DNA of 5,811 bases from contig CATXYA010000134.1 of assembly GCA_958403605.1 (NCBI GenBank), positions 1 to 5,811 on the forward strand, in the 5' to 3' direction. Below the pieces are notes generated by a model. That model was not told the DNA's origin and made no database searches. It was given only the letters and a program-made list of their open reading frames with translations. Shown in pieces: positions 1 through 5,811 of the stretch; position 1 is the first letter of the stretch, and the number at the start of each line of letters is the position of its first letter. Source of the stretch: an uncultured Oscillospiraceae bacterium. GTDB taxonomy: Bacteria > Bacillota > Clostridia > Oscillospirales > Ruminococcaceae. Both the position numbers and the translations under genes were made by a program.

Positions 1-6
1 GTAGCA

Positions 7-25
7 GGGCGGCGGAACGCCGCCC
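7..25. other. GC-rich hairpin at the window edge
   Basis: An 8-bp perfect inverted repeat (7-14 pairing with 18-25) closes on a GAA triloop. No T tract follows on the plus strand, so it is not a convincing intrinsic terminator for a gene to the left. It may be the end of an upstream transcript or part of the hairpin-rich element that follows. The pairing is seen directly; the role is unknown. Confidence 0.4.
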
Positions 26-32
26 GCGTTCG

Positions 33-124
33 CCTTCCCCCGGTGGGGGAAGGTGGCGCACAGCGCCGGATGAGGGGGCGCCCGCGGGCCTGCCCATTCC
101 CCCTTCGCTAACCGGATGAAGGGG
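33..124. repeat. Palindromic, REP-like intergenic repeat element (two related units)
   Basis: Three short hairpins lie in tandem: 33-41 with 45-53 (9 bp, GGT loop), 55-59 with 63-67 (5 bp, ACA loop) and 100-106 with 118-124 (7 bp). A 10-bp self-complementary GC block sits at 80-89. Two units end alike, sharing CCGGATGA at 66-73 and 112-119, each followed by a run of G. Elements of this layout (C-rich arm, G-rich arm, GGCGC-type mini-hairpin, GGATGAGGGG end) are, to my recollection, dispersed in many copies between genes of gut Oscillospirales. The multi-copy nature cannot be seen in this window. The element codes for nothing recognisable. Confidence 0.55.
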
Positions 125-185
125 TGCCTACCTGCGTTTCCTCTCCCCGCCTTTCTTTTTTCCTCCTGCCGCACATAAAATGGAA

Positions 186-200
186 AAAGTCATTGACTTT
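186..200. promoter_or_regulatory. Perfect 7-1-7 palindrome over the -35, candidate operator
   Basis: AAAGTCA, one T, then TGACTTT form a perfect dyad centred on base 193. Its right arm contains most of the TTGACT -35 hexamer, so a protein bound here should block or modulate RNA polymerase. The geometry resembles small dimeric regulators with a 7-1-7 site, but the sequence does not match a consensus I can name with confidence. A GTCA/TGAC core also occurs, with different spacing, in sites of some nitric-oxide regulators. Regulator identity is unknown. Confidence 0.45.
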
Positions 201-220
201 CCCTTTCCCTGTGCTAAAAT
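193..220 (+). promoter_or_regulatory. Sigma-A promoter of the Hrb-like gene
   Basis: TTGACT (193-198) and TAAAAT (215-220) are separated by 16 bases. A TG one base before the -10 (212-213) makes it an extended -10 promoter. The surrounding 170-260 stretch is AT-rich in an otherwise GC-rich window, as expected of a promoter. Transcription would start near 227, giving a leader of about 47 bases before the ATG at 274. Confidence 0.7.
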
Positions 221-234
221 GATAATAGATATCA
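220..234. promoter_or_regulatory. Fur-family-like operator at the -10/start site
   Basis: TGATAAT, one base, then GATATCA matches the 7-1-7 Fur box of Gram-positive bacteria (TGATAAT-N-ATTATCA) at 12 of 14 arm positions; the left arm is perfect. It begins on the last base of the -10 and covers the predicted start site, a classic repressor position. Family knowledge suggests an iron-, peroxide- or zinc-sensing Fur-type repressor (Fur, PerR, Zur). Fur is the best fit by sequence. Which one binds, and whether any does, is inference. Confidence 0.5.
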
Positions 235-260
235 ATAAGAAAATTTTACCACTTTCGACA

Positions 261-266
261 AGGAGG
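261..266 (+). promoter_or_regulatory. Shine-Dalgarno site that sets the start of the Hrb-like gene
   Basis: A full AGGAGG lies 7 bases before the ATG at 274 and only 4 bases before an in-frame TTG at 271. The spacing favours the ATG, so the protein begins MDKKAF. Confidence 0.8.
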
Positions 267-273
267 AAATTTG

Positions 274-924
274 ATGGATAAAAAAGCGTTTTTCAATCTT
301 TCCTGCGGGCTGTACATCCTCTCTTCCAAGGACGGCGGGCGCGGCGTGGGCTGCATCGTCAACACCGTCACCCAGGTGACCAGCAGCCCCGCGAAGCTGA
401 TGGTGGCCGTCAACAAGGACAACTACACCACCGCCGCCATCTTGGCCGAGGAGGCCTTTGAGGCCGCGGCCCTCACCGAGGACGCGCCCATGGAGCTCAT
501 CGGCCAGTTCGGCTTCAAAACCAGCAAGGACACAAACAAATTCGAGGGCGTGCAGCACAGCATCGACAGCCTGGGCCTGCCCTATGTCACCGAGCACACC
601 AACGCCCACTTCGCCTGCCGCGTGGTGGAGACGCTGGACGCGGGCACGCACCTGCTGTTCATCGGCGAGGTGGTGGACGCGGACGTGCTGTGCACGGAGC
701 CCAGCATGAGCTATGCTTATTACCACCAGGTGAAAAAAGGCGTGACGCCGCCCAAGGCCTCCAGCTACCAGCCTGCGGAGCCCGCGCCCGCCGCGCAGCC
801 TGCCGCGCCCAAGCGCTGGCGCTGCTCGGTATGCGGGTATATCTATGAGGGCGATCCCCTGCCCGACGGCTTCACCTGTCCCGTCTGCGGCCAGCCCGCC
901 AGCGTTTTCCAGCCCGTGGACTGA
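274..924 (+). CDS. hrb: Flavin reductase-rubredoxin fusion (high-molecular-weight rubredoxin-like)
   Basis: This 216-residue soluble protein joins two redox modules. Residues about 1-155 form an FMN-binding split-barrel flavin reductase domain, with the family-like stretches VNTVTQVTSSPAKL (30-42) and HLLFIGEV (126-133). A Pro/Ala-rich linker spans about 163-181. Residues 182-216 are a compact rubredoxin with one iron site, CSVCGYIYEG (184-193) and CPVCG (202-206); the ligands should be Cys184, 187, 202 and 205. This rubredoxin is about 35 residues, closer to the short tail of rubrerythrins than to a free ~52-residue rubredoxin. The same order occurs in Moorella Hrb, which passes electrons from NADH to the flavodiiron protein FprA for NO or O2 reduction. 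By inference this protein does the same kind of job in the cytoplasm; no flavodiiron gene is in the window. The gene appears monocistronic, with its own promoter and terminator and two candidate operators. Domain assignment is firm; the partner is not. Confidence 0.9.
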   Translation: MDKKAFFNLSCGLYILSSKDGGRGVGCIVNTVTQVTSSPAKLMVAVNKDNYTTAAILAEEAFEAAALTEDAPMELIGQFGFKTSKDTNKFEGVQHSIDSLGLPYVTEHTNAHFACRVVETLDAGTHLLFIGEVVDADVLCTEPSMSYAYYHQVKKGVTPPKASSYQPAEPAPAAQPAAPKRWRCSVCGYIYEGDPLPDGFTCPVCGQPASVFQPVD

Positions 925-940
925 AATTCTCCCAAAACCT

Positions 941-988
941 CTGCGCCCGGGGCCGCCTGCCAGCGGTTCCGGGCGCAGCCTTGTTTTT
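941..988 (+). terminator. Intrinsic terminator after the Hrb-like gene
   Basis: A 16-bp stem (941-956 with 963-978, including two G-U pairs at 951-952/967-968) encloses a 6-base loop. After two C residues comes the T-rich tract TTGTTTTT (981-988). The structure begins 17 bases after the TGA stop, so the upstream transcript should end here. Confidence 0.88.
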
Positions 989-1009
989 CTCTCCGCGAAC
1001 TGGTATGGT
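981..1009 (+). promoter_or_regulatory. Probable promoter of the Ser/Ala-rich lipoprotein gene
   Basis: TTGTTT (981-986) and TATGGT (1004-1009) are 17 bases apart, and a TG at 1001-1002 gives an extended -10. The -35 lies inside the T tract of the preceding terminator. Predicted transcription starts near 1016, about 40 bases before the ATG. A hyphenated dyad, GGTATT/AGTACC with one T-G pair (1007-1021), overlaps the -10 and start and could be an operator. The hexamers are imperfect, so confidence is moderate. Confidence 0.5.
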
Positions 1010-1020
1010 ATTACTAGTAC

Positions 1021-1041
1021 CGCAGAGATTTTGCCTCTGCG
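1021..1041 (+). promoter_or_regulatory. Leader hairpin abutting the ribosome binding site
   Basis: CGCAGAG (1021-1027) pairs perfectly with CTCTGCG (1035-1041) around a 7-base loop. It sits one base before AAGGAGG (1043-1049) and close to the predicted 5' end of the transcript. It leaves the Shine-Dalgarno site exposed, so a 5'-stabilising stem-loop is more likely than a translation block. The pairing is seen; the role is inferred. Confidence 0.4.
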
Positions 1042-1055
1042 CAAGGAGGAAGATC

Positions 1056-1736
1056 ATGAAAAAACTGTTTTCCTTTTTCTGCTGCGCGCTGTTCGCGCTC
1101 TCGCTGGCGGCCTGCGGCTCCCCTGCCGCCTCTTCGTCTGCTGCTTCATCCGCCCCGGCCTCTTCGGCCCCTGCGGCCTCCGCTTCGCAGAGCGCCTCCG
1201 TGCCGCCCGCCAGTTCCGTCAGCGCACCTGCCGCTTCCAGCGTTGCACCGGCGTCCGGCAGCACCGCCCCAGAGAAGGAGCCCATCCCCCGCACCATCGG
1301 TGAGGACGGCGCCGTCGTTTTTGGGGACCTGCATTTTCAGATGGACCCGGCAGATACACTGGAAGAGGACGACACCATTCTGCGGCTTGTGTATGAGCAG
1401 GGAAAGTCCTTTGTGACGATCAGCGCCTCAGAGACCAGTACCTTTGGAGACTATTCGGCCCTGCTGGAGTTGATGCCGGGTATCATGGTGCAAGGCTGGC
1501 TTTCGGCTTTCGACAGCGTCACCGAGCAGAAGGACGCCGATCTCACGCTGGCCGGGAGGCCCGCCAAGGTCTCCACCTTTATCGGCGAGATGAACGGCGT
1601 CTACTTCAGCTGTTTCGCCGCCTCTTTCAATTCGGATTCTTACAATTACTTGGTCGCGCTCACCGAATCGACGCCCGCGGAGTCCCATTCCGAAGACCTG
1701 TTGGCGCTGCTGGAGAGCATGACAACGGAAGCCTGA
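1056..1736 (+). CDS. Putative lipoprotein with Ser/Ala/Pro-rich spacer, unknown function
   Basis: This 226-residue protein starts at the ATG 6 bases after AAGGAGG. Residues 1-19 are a lipoprotein signal peptide (MKK, a hydrophobic core, then the lipobox LAAC), and Cys20 is the predicted lipidated residue after signal peptidase II cleavage. Residues 21-72 are almost only Ser, Ala, Pro and Val, a flexible spacer that would hold the rest away from the membrane. Residues about 82-226 form a compact mixed alpha/beta domain, with GDLHFQMD (90-97), the stretch LAGRPAKVSTFIGEMNG (165-181) and a C-terminal helix. This pattern of a short-helix/beta-sheet lipoprotein recalls PsbP/LpqN-like folds, but I cannot assign it to a family and name no function. 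An in-frame upstream start near 981 would destroy the signal peptide and lies in the terminator/promoter region, so it is rejected. The gene appears to be transcribed alone and shares the convergent terminator with the opposing operon. Confidence 0.85.
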   Translation: MKKLFSFFCCALFALSLAACGSPAASSSAASSAPASSAPAASASQSASVPPASSVSAPAASSVAPASGSTAPEKEPIPRTIGEDGAVVFGDLHFQMDPADTLEEDDTILRLVYEQGKSFVTISASETSTFGDYSALLELMPGIMVQGWLSAFDSVTEQKDADLTLAGRPAKVSTFIGEMNGVYFSCFAASFNSDSYNYLVALTESTPAESHSEDLLALLESMTTEA

Positions 1737-1755
1737 GCGAGATCCCCCACCAAAG

Positions 1756-1791
1756 AAAAGGCCCTCTCCGCGGCTGCGGGGAGGGCCTTTT
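1756..1791. terminator. Bidirectional intrinsic terminator between convergent genes
   Basis: A 16-bp stem (1756-1771 with 1776-1791, one G-T mismatch or wobble at 1767/1780) closes on a 4-base loop. The outer pairs are AAAA on the left and TTTT on the right, so a U tract ends the hairpin in either direction. It begins 19 bases after the stop of the plus-strand lipoprotein and ends 16 bases from the stop of the minus-strand foldase gene, and should serve both. Confidence 0.9.
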
Positions 1792-1807
1792 GGCGTTGTT
1801 CGATCCG

Positions 1808-2839
1808 TTACACGGAGAGCTTGATCTTTTTGACGGAATAGGTGCGCACGGCGGAGGTGTCCTCCTGGACGGTGTAGCCGGCAGATTCCTCTTTGGCCTT
1901 GTCTTCAAAATCGCGCACCGTCATTTCGCTGACGATGGAATCGCGGTAGCCAGCCCAGGTCTCGCCGTCATAGTTGGGGATGCGCTGGTAGACGATGGGC
2001 GCGGTGTTGCTCTTATCCACGATGGCCTTGCCCATTTCCAGGGCAAACGCCTTGGCGGCGGTGCTCTCGGGGTCGGCCTCGGCGCCGGCCTTGGTCTGGA
2101 AGGTGGCGCTGTAGGCGGTGCCCAGCAGATCGTCCGTATACTCGCGGTCCGCGTCCTTGAGGGCCTTTTTCAGGTATTCCTCGGCCAGCTTGTCAAAATC
2201 GCCGCCCTGGTCCAGCTTTGCCGCCACTTCGTCGGCATAGCCCTGGATGACGGTGACCTTCGCCTCGTCCAGCGCCTTGTACTCGCCGTCCACCGTGGGC
2301 AGGATGAGCATCTGCACGCGGGCGTATTCCTCGTCCATGTAGGCCTTGGCGTCGGCGTCGGTGATCTTGTCCGCCGCCGTCTCGGCGTAGGTGGTGTACA
2401 GCTTCTGGTATTTCATCTGGTTCATGTAGAAGTCGCGGTAGCTCTCTTTGCCGATGCCGTTGGCCGTCAGCAGCTCTTCGTTGTTGGCGTAGTACGTCTC
2501 AAAGGAGCTCTCCACGCTGGCGGATTCCTCGTCGGTGAAGGCCAGGTCCTGCGCGGCGAATTCCCGCTCGGTCCACACATAGATGCGCAGGTTTTCCAGC
2601 GTTTTGGCGTGCACCCAATCGGCCAGGGGCGTGCTTTCGCCGTCCTCCTCCACCTGCTTTTTGTCCTCGCTCAGCAGCTGCTGGGCATCGCTGTAGCTGA
2701 GGAACTGCTCCATCAGGTACAGGCCCGCGGAGATCTGGGTTTCCTCCACCGTGAGCACCGTGGCGGGCGTTTTGAACGTGCAGGCGGCAAGGCTGAGCGC
2801 CAGGGCGCCGGCCAGCACAGCGCTGATCCATTTTTTCAT
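1808..2839 (-). CDS. Foldase-type lipoprotein (PrsA/SurA-like), parvulin domain degenerate
   Basis: This 343-residue protein has a lipoprotein signal peptide ending in LAAC, with Cys20 the likely lipidation site, so it should sit on the outer face of the membrane. Residues about 27-150 resemble the helical SurA N-terminal chaperone module. Residues 159-181 (ITDADAKAYMDEEY, then a beta-like RVQMLILP) match the lead-in to a PpiC/parvulin domain. GGDFDKLAEEY (212-222) resembles the parvulin helix motif, and PIVYQRI (281-287) the final strand. The usual histidines are missing: the only His in the protein is His77, outside that domain. Prolyl isomerase activity is therefore doubtful and a chaperone or structural role is likelier. 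A PrsA/SurA-type gene after mfd is a recurring clostridial arrangement as I recall it. The start chosen gives a standard signal peptide with AAGGGAAG upstream. An in-frame ATG at 2896, overlapping the mfd stop, would add 19 residues. No promoter is seen in the 56-base gap, so co-transcription with mfd is likely. Confidence 0.78.
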   Translation of the reverse strand: MKKWISAVLAGALALSLAACTFKTPATVLTVEETQISAGLYLMEQFLSYSDAQQLLSEDKKQVEEDGESTPLADWVHAKTLENLRIYVWTEREFAAQDLAFTDEESASVESSFETYYANNEELLTANGIGKESYRDFYMNQMKYQKLYTTYAETAADKITDADAKAYMDEEYARVQMLILPTVDGEYKALDEAKVTVIQGYADEVAAKLDQGGDFDKLAEEYLKKALKDADREYTDDLLGTAYSATFQTKAGAEADPESTAAKAFALEMGKAIVDKSNTAPIVYQRIPNYDGETWAGYRDSIVSEMTVRDFEDKAKEESAGYTVQEDTSAVRTYSVKKIKLSV

Positions 2840-2861
2840 CGTTTGCTTCTTCCCTTTCAAA

Positions 2862-2879
2862 CCGGGCGGCGTGGCCCGG
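2862..2879 (-). other. Hairpin in the mfd-foldase intergenic gap
   Basis: CCGGGC (2862-2867) pairs with GCCCGG (2874-2879) around a 6-base loop. On the minus strand it is followed by only TTT before GAAAGGG, so it is a weak terminator at best. It could lower read-through from mfd or mark an RNA processing point. The pairing is seen; the role is inferred. Confidence 0.35.
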
Positions 2880-2895
2880 ACAATATCTTTTTGCA

Positions 2896-5811
2896 TTATA
2901 CCTCTTTGTCCGCCTTGGTGCAAGCGTCCGGCTCAATTTCCGACATTTTATCCAGCACCAGATCCAGCATGGCCGTGGCCTGCTCGCCCGGCTGCAGCTT
3001 GACCGAGAGGTACGGCTTGCCGGAGGCGTTCACCAGCACGCGGCGTCCCATGTCCCGCAGCAGGGGCCGCAGCATACCCACATCCAGCTTGTCGGTGTAC
3101 AGCAGCAGCGTGTCGCCCTTTTGGGAGATCTCGTAGATACCCAGCCTGGCCGCCGCCATGCGCGCCAGGCTGATGTCCACCAGGCCCCCCACGCTGGCGG
3201 GCACGTCGCCGTAGCGGTCGATGAGCTCATCCAGCACGTCCGAGGCGTCGTCCTTGGAGGCGATGGCCGCAATGCGCTTGTAGGCCTCGATGCGGCCCGC
3301 CGGGTCGGGGATATACGTTTCGGGGATATAGGCGTCCACGGTGATGTCGATGAGGCAGTCCGCCTTGTCGGCGGCCAGGGGTTCGCCCTTGGCCTCGGCG
3401 ATGGCCTGGTTGAGCATCTTCATATACGTCTCGTAGCCCACGGCCTCCATGTGGCCGTGCTGGCTCTGCCCCAACAGGTTGCCCGCGCCGCGGATCTGCA
3501 GATCGCGCATGGCGATGCGGAAGCCGGAGCCGAAGCTTGTGAACTCCCGGATGGCGGAAAGACGCTTGGCCGCAATGTCCGTGAGCACTTTATCCCGCCG
3601 GAACGTGAAATAGGCGTAGGCCTTGCGGCCCGAGCGGCCCACGCGGCCGCGGATCTGGTACAGCTGGGCAAGACCCATGCGGTCCGCGTCCTCTATGATG
3701 AGCGTGTTGCAGTTGCGCACGTCCACGCCTGTCTCGATGAGCGTGGTGCACACCAGGACATCGATCTCGCCGTCCAGCAGCTTCTGCCATACCCCCGAAA
3801 GCGTGGCCTCGTCCATACGGCCGTGGGCCGTGGCGATGCGCGCGCCGGGCAAAAGCTCCGCCAGCTTTGCCGCACACTGGTCGATGGTATCGATGCGGTT
3901 GTGGATATAATACGCCTGGCCGCCGCGGTCCAGCTCGCGCCGCAGGGCCTCGGCCACCACGCCCGCGTCGTATTCCATCACATAGGTCTCGATGGGGCGG
4001 CGCTCAAAGGGCGGCTCTTCGATGGTGCTCATGTCCCGCAGGCCGCTCATCGCCATGTTCAGCGTGCGCGGGATGGGCGTAGCCGAAAGCGTCAGCATGT
4101 CCACGCCGATGAAATTTTCCTTCAGCTTTTCCTTGTGCTTGACGCCGAAGCGCTGCTCCTCGTCGATGATGACAAGGCCCAGATCGTGAAATTTCACATC
4201 CTTCTGCAGCATACGGTGGGTGCCCACCACCACATCCACAGTACCCGCGGCAAGGCCCTTAATGGTCTCTTTCTGCTGGCGGGCGCTGGCAAAGCGGGAG
4301 AGCAGCCCCGCTTTGACGGGGAACGCCTCCATGCGGGAGAGAATGGTGGTGTAGTGCTGCCACGCCAGGATCGTGGTAGGCACCAGCACGGCCACCTGCT
4401 TGCCGCCCATGATGCACTTGAACGCGGCGCGCAGGGCCACCTCCGTTTTGCCCACGCCCACGTCGCCGCACAGCAGGCGGTCCATCGGGTGGGGCTTTTC
4501 CATGTCTTTTTTTATTTCGGCCGCGCTGGTGAGCTGGTCGGCCGTTTCGTCGTATTCAAAACGCGTTTCAAAATCCCGCTGCCACTCGTTGTCCTCGGGG
4601 AACGCATAGCCCTGGGCCTGCTGGCGCCGGGCATACAAAGCGATCAGCTCTTTTGCCATCTCCTGCGTGGCCTTGCGCACGCGGCTTTTGGTTTTGTTCC
4701 ACGCGTCGCCGCCCAGCTTCGAGAGCTTGACGCGCTCTCCGTCGCCGGGAGCTGTATAGCGGCTGATAAGGTCCAGTTGGGTAACGGGCACATACAGCGT
4801 GTCCGCTTTGTCGTAGTTGATTTTGATGTAATCCTTCACCACGCCCTGCAGGTCCAGCCTCTGGATGCCCGCATATACCCCGATGCCGTGGTTCTGGTGC
4901 ACCACATAATCGCCGGGCGTGATGTCCGACAGGCTGGAAAGGCCCTTGCTCTTTGCCCTGGCCTTCTGCGGCGCGGCCGCGTTGTGGCGGCGGCTGGTGA
5001 ACACGGCGAACTTGGCGAAGGGGTAATCCGCGCCCGCGTTCAGGTGGCCTTCAAACACACCCACGCTGCCCGGCGCAAGGGACGGCGGTTCCTTATGATA
5101 CGCCTGGGCGGAAAAGCCCGCGGCGGCAAGGTCCCGCGCAAGCGCGGCGGCCGCGCGCTGCGTGCCCGCCAGCACTGCCACGGCATACTTTTGTGCCGTG
5201 AGCGGGCGCAGGTCGTCGGCCAGCGCGCTCACCTCGCCGCCCCAGGGCGGCAGGCTGTGGGTCTGGGCGTTGACGGTATCCGCCAGTTTCAGGTCCGGGA
5301 TGGTGCGGGCAAAATTTTCACACACCACGGCATGCCGCTTCTCCGTCTCGTGCAGCAGATACGCGGTGTCCTCGTAGAAACGGTCCAGCCCGGGGGCCAG
5401 CACACCCTCTTCCAACAGGCCTTTGAACGCCTCTCCGAAGCGGAATTCCACGCCTTTGGCGGCCTCGCGCACGGCGCTTGGCTCGTTGAGGAACACGATG
5501 GGCGCGTCGAAATATTCAAAGATCGTCGCCGGCTTTTCGTACCGCAGCGCCAGATATTTGTCCATGGCGGCGGGCATCGTACCCGCGTCCAGCGCCTTGA
5601 GGTCGCCGTCCATGGCGTCGGCCAAAGCTTCCGCATAGGCGGGCTTTGCCTTGGAAAGCGCCGTGCGCAGCAGCCTTGCGGCGGCCTCGGTGTCTCCGAA
5701 CAGCACTTCCCGGGCCGGGGAAAGATAAATTTTTTTCACCGCCCCTTCCCGCCGCTGGGAAACAAGGTCAAAGCTGTGGATGCTGTCCACCTCGTCGCCC
5801 CAAAACTCCAG
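2896..5811 (-). CDS. mfd: Transcription-repair coupling factor Mfd (N-terminus cut off by window)
   Basis: Mfd is a DNA translocase that recognises stalled RNA polymerase, dislodges it and recruits UvrA to the lesion. The 971 codons present run off the window at 5811. The first visible residues, [15 protein letters not shown], match the conserved end of the UvrB-like module, so roughly 170-200 residues are missing from a usual ~1150. The GTG at 5788-5790 is internal, not a start. Numbering from the first visible codon: the UvrB-like remainder and linker run to about 285. The CarD-like polymerase-interaction domain is about 290-352 ([19 protein letters not shown]). The helicase core follows, with Walker A GDVGVGKT (449-456), Walker B DEEQ (550-553, bases 4153-4164), motif III SAT (576-578) and motif [13 protein letters not shown] (719-729). 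A TRG-type translocation segment comes next, then the C-terminal UvrA-regulating domain (about 815-930). All key motifs look intact. The foldase lipoprotein follows 56 bases downstream and the two are probably co-transcribed. Confidence 0.97.
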   Translation of the reverse strand: MEFWGDEVDSIHSFDLVSQRREGAVKKIYLSPAREVLFGDTEAAARLLRTALSKAKPAYAEALADAMDGDLKALDAGTMPAAMDKYLALRYEKPATIFEYFDAPIVFLNEPSAVREAAKGVEFRFGEAFKGLLEEGVLAPGLDRFYEDTAYLLHETEKRHAVVCENFARTIPDLKLADTVNAQTHSLPPWGGEVSALADDLRPLTAQKYAVAVLAGTQRAAAALARDLAAAGFSAQAYHKEPPSLAPGSVGVFEGHLNAGADYPFAKFAVFTSRRHNAAAPQKARAKSKGLSSLSDITPGDYVVHQNHGIGVYAGIQRLDLQGVVKDYIKINYDKADTLYVPVTQLDLISRYTAPGDGERVKLSKLGGDAWNKTKSRVRKATQEMAKELIALYARRQQAQGYAFPEDNEWQRDFETRFEYDETADQLTSAAEIKKDMEKPHPMDRLLCGDVGVGKTEVALRAAFKCIMGGKQVAVLVPTTILAWQHYTTILSRMEAFPVKAGLLSRFASARQQKETIKGLAAGTVDVVVGTHRMLQKDVKFHDLGLVIIDEEQRFGVKHKEKLKENFIGVDMLTLSATPIPRTLNMAMSGLRDMSTIEEPPFERRPIETYVMEYDAGVVAEALRRELDRGGQAYYIHNRIDTIDQCAAKLAELLPGARIATAHGRMDEATLSGVWQKLLDGEIDVLVCTTLIETGVDVRNCNTLIIEDADRMGLAQLYQIRGRVGRSGRKAYAYFTFRRDKVLTDIAAKRLSAIREFTSFGSGFRIAMRDLQIRGAGNLLGQSQHGHMEAVGYETYMKMLNQAIAEAKGEPLAADKADCLIDITVDAYIPETYIPDPAGRIEAYKRIAAIASKDDASDVLDELIDRYGDVPASVGGLVDISLARMAAARLGIYEISQKGDTLLLYTDKLDVGMLRPLLRDMGRRVLVNASGKPYLSVKLQPGEQATAMLDLVLDKMSEIEPDACTKADKEV

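Noticed and set aside
7..25. Intrinsic terminator of a gene to the left
   Set aside because: The hairpin is strong, but no T tract follows on the plus strand and none precedes it for the minus strand.
170..273. Riboswitch in the leader of the Hrb-like gene (for example FMN-responsive)
   Set aside because: The predicted leader is only about 47 bases, AT-rich and without the conserved multi-helix core an FMN riboswitch needs.
232..1044. Minus-strand open frame of 270 codons opposite the Hrb-like gene
   Set aside because: It is an antisense shadow of a GC-rich gene. It lacks a ribosome binding site, crosses the strong terminator and has no recognisable domain, while the plus strand encodes clear flavin reductase and rubredoxin motifs.
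845..1303. Plus-strand open frame overlapping the end of hrb and the start of the lipoprotein gene
   Set aside because: It reads through the terminator and the leader in a different frame, with Arg/Pro/Ala-rich low-complexity sequence and no ribosome binding site; it is a shadow.
2862..2879. Terminator separating mfd from the foldase gene
   Set aside because: The stem is only 6 bp and only three T residues follow, and no new promoter is visible before the next gene.
1790..3136. Plus-strand open frame of 448 codons
   Set aside because: It lies opposite the foldase lipoprotein and the end of mfd, and begins inside the bidirectional terminator. Its His/Val/Leu/Gly-rich composition is typical of an antisense GC-rich frame.
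5788..5790. GTG as a start codon for a 964-residue Mfd
   Set aside because: The seven codons upstream (LEFWGDE) continue the conserved Mfd motif in frame to the window edge, so the GTG is an internal valine and the true start lies outside.

Overview
The window looks like a chromosomal segment from a GC-rich anaerobic Firmicute, most likely a gut clostridium of the Oscillospirales/Ruminococcaceae type. That placement is an inference. It rests on strong AGGAGG ribosome binding sites, LAAC-type lipoproteins, a rubredoxin-fused flavin reductase typical of anaerobes, very GC-rich third codon positions, and a hairpin-rich intergenic element of a style I associate with these genomes. No mobile element, tRNA, rRNA or CRISPR array is visible.

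Region 1-273 has no gene. Its left part (about 7-124) is GC-rich and full of short hairpins. Its right part is abruptly AT-rich and holds a good sigma-A promoter (TTGACT and TAAAAT, extended -10). Two dyad symmetries lie on this promoter: a perfect 7-1-7 palindrome over the -35 and a Fur-box-like 7-1-7 site over the -10/start region. It drives a flavin reductase-rubredoxin fusion (274-924) resembling high-molecular-weight rubredoxin (Hrb), an electron carrier used for NO or O2 detoxification in anaerobes. A strong intrinsic terminator follows, and its T tract appears to double as the -35 of the next promoter. That promoter serves a lipoprotein of unknown function with a long Ser/Ala/Pro spacer (1056-1736).

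The right-hand part is on the minus strand. A 5'-truncated mfd gene (transcription-repair coupling factor, running off the window at 5811) is followed 56 bases later by a lipoprotein of the PrsA/SurA foldase type (2839 down to 1808), probably co-transcribed with it. The foldase-like protein appears to lack the catalytic histidines of a parvulin domain. The two transcription units converge on one bidirectional terminator at 1756-1791.

No clearly novel multi-gene system is present. The most interesting parts are the doubly palindromic promoter in front of the Hrb-like gene and the degenerate foldase lipoprotein next to mfd.
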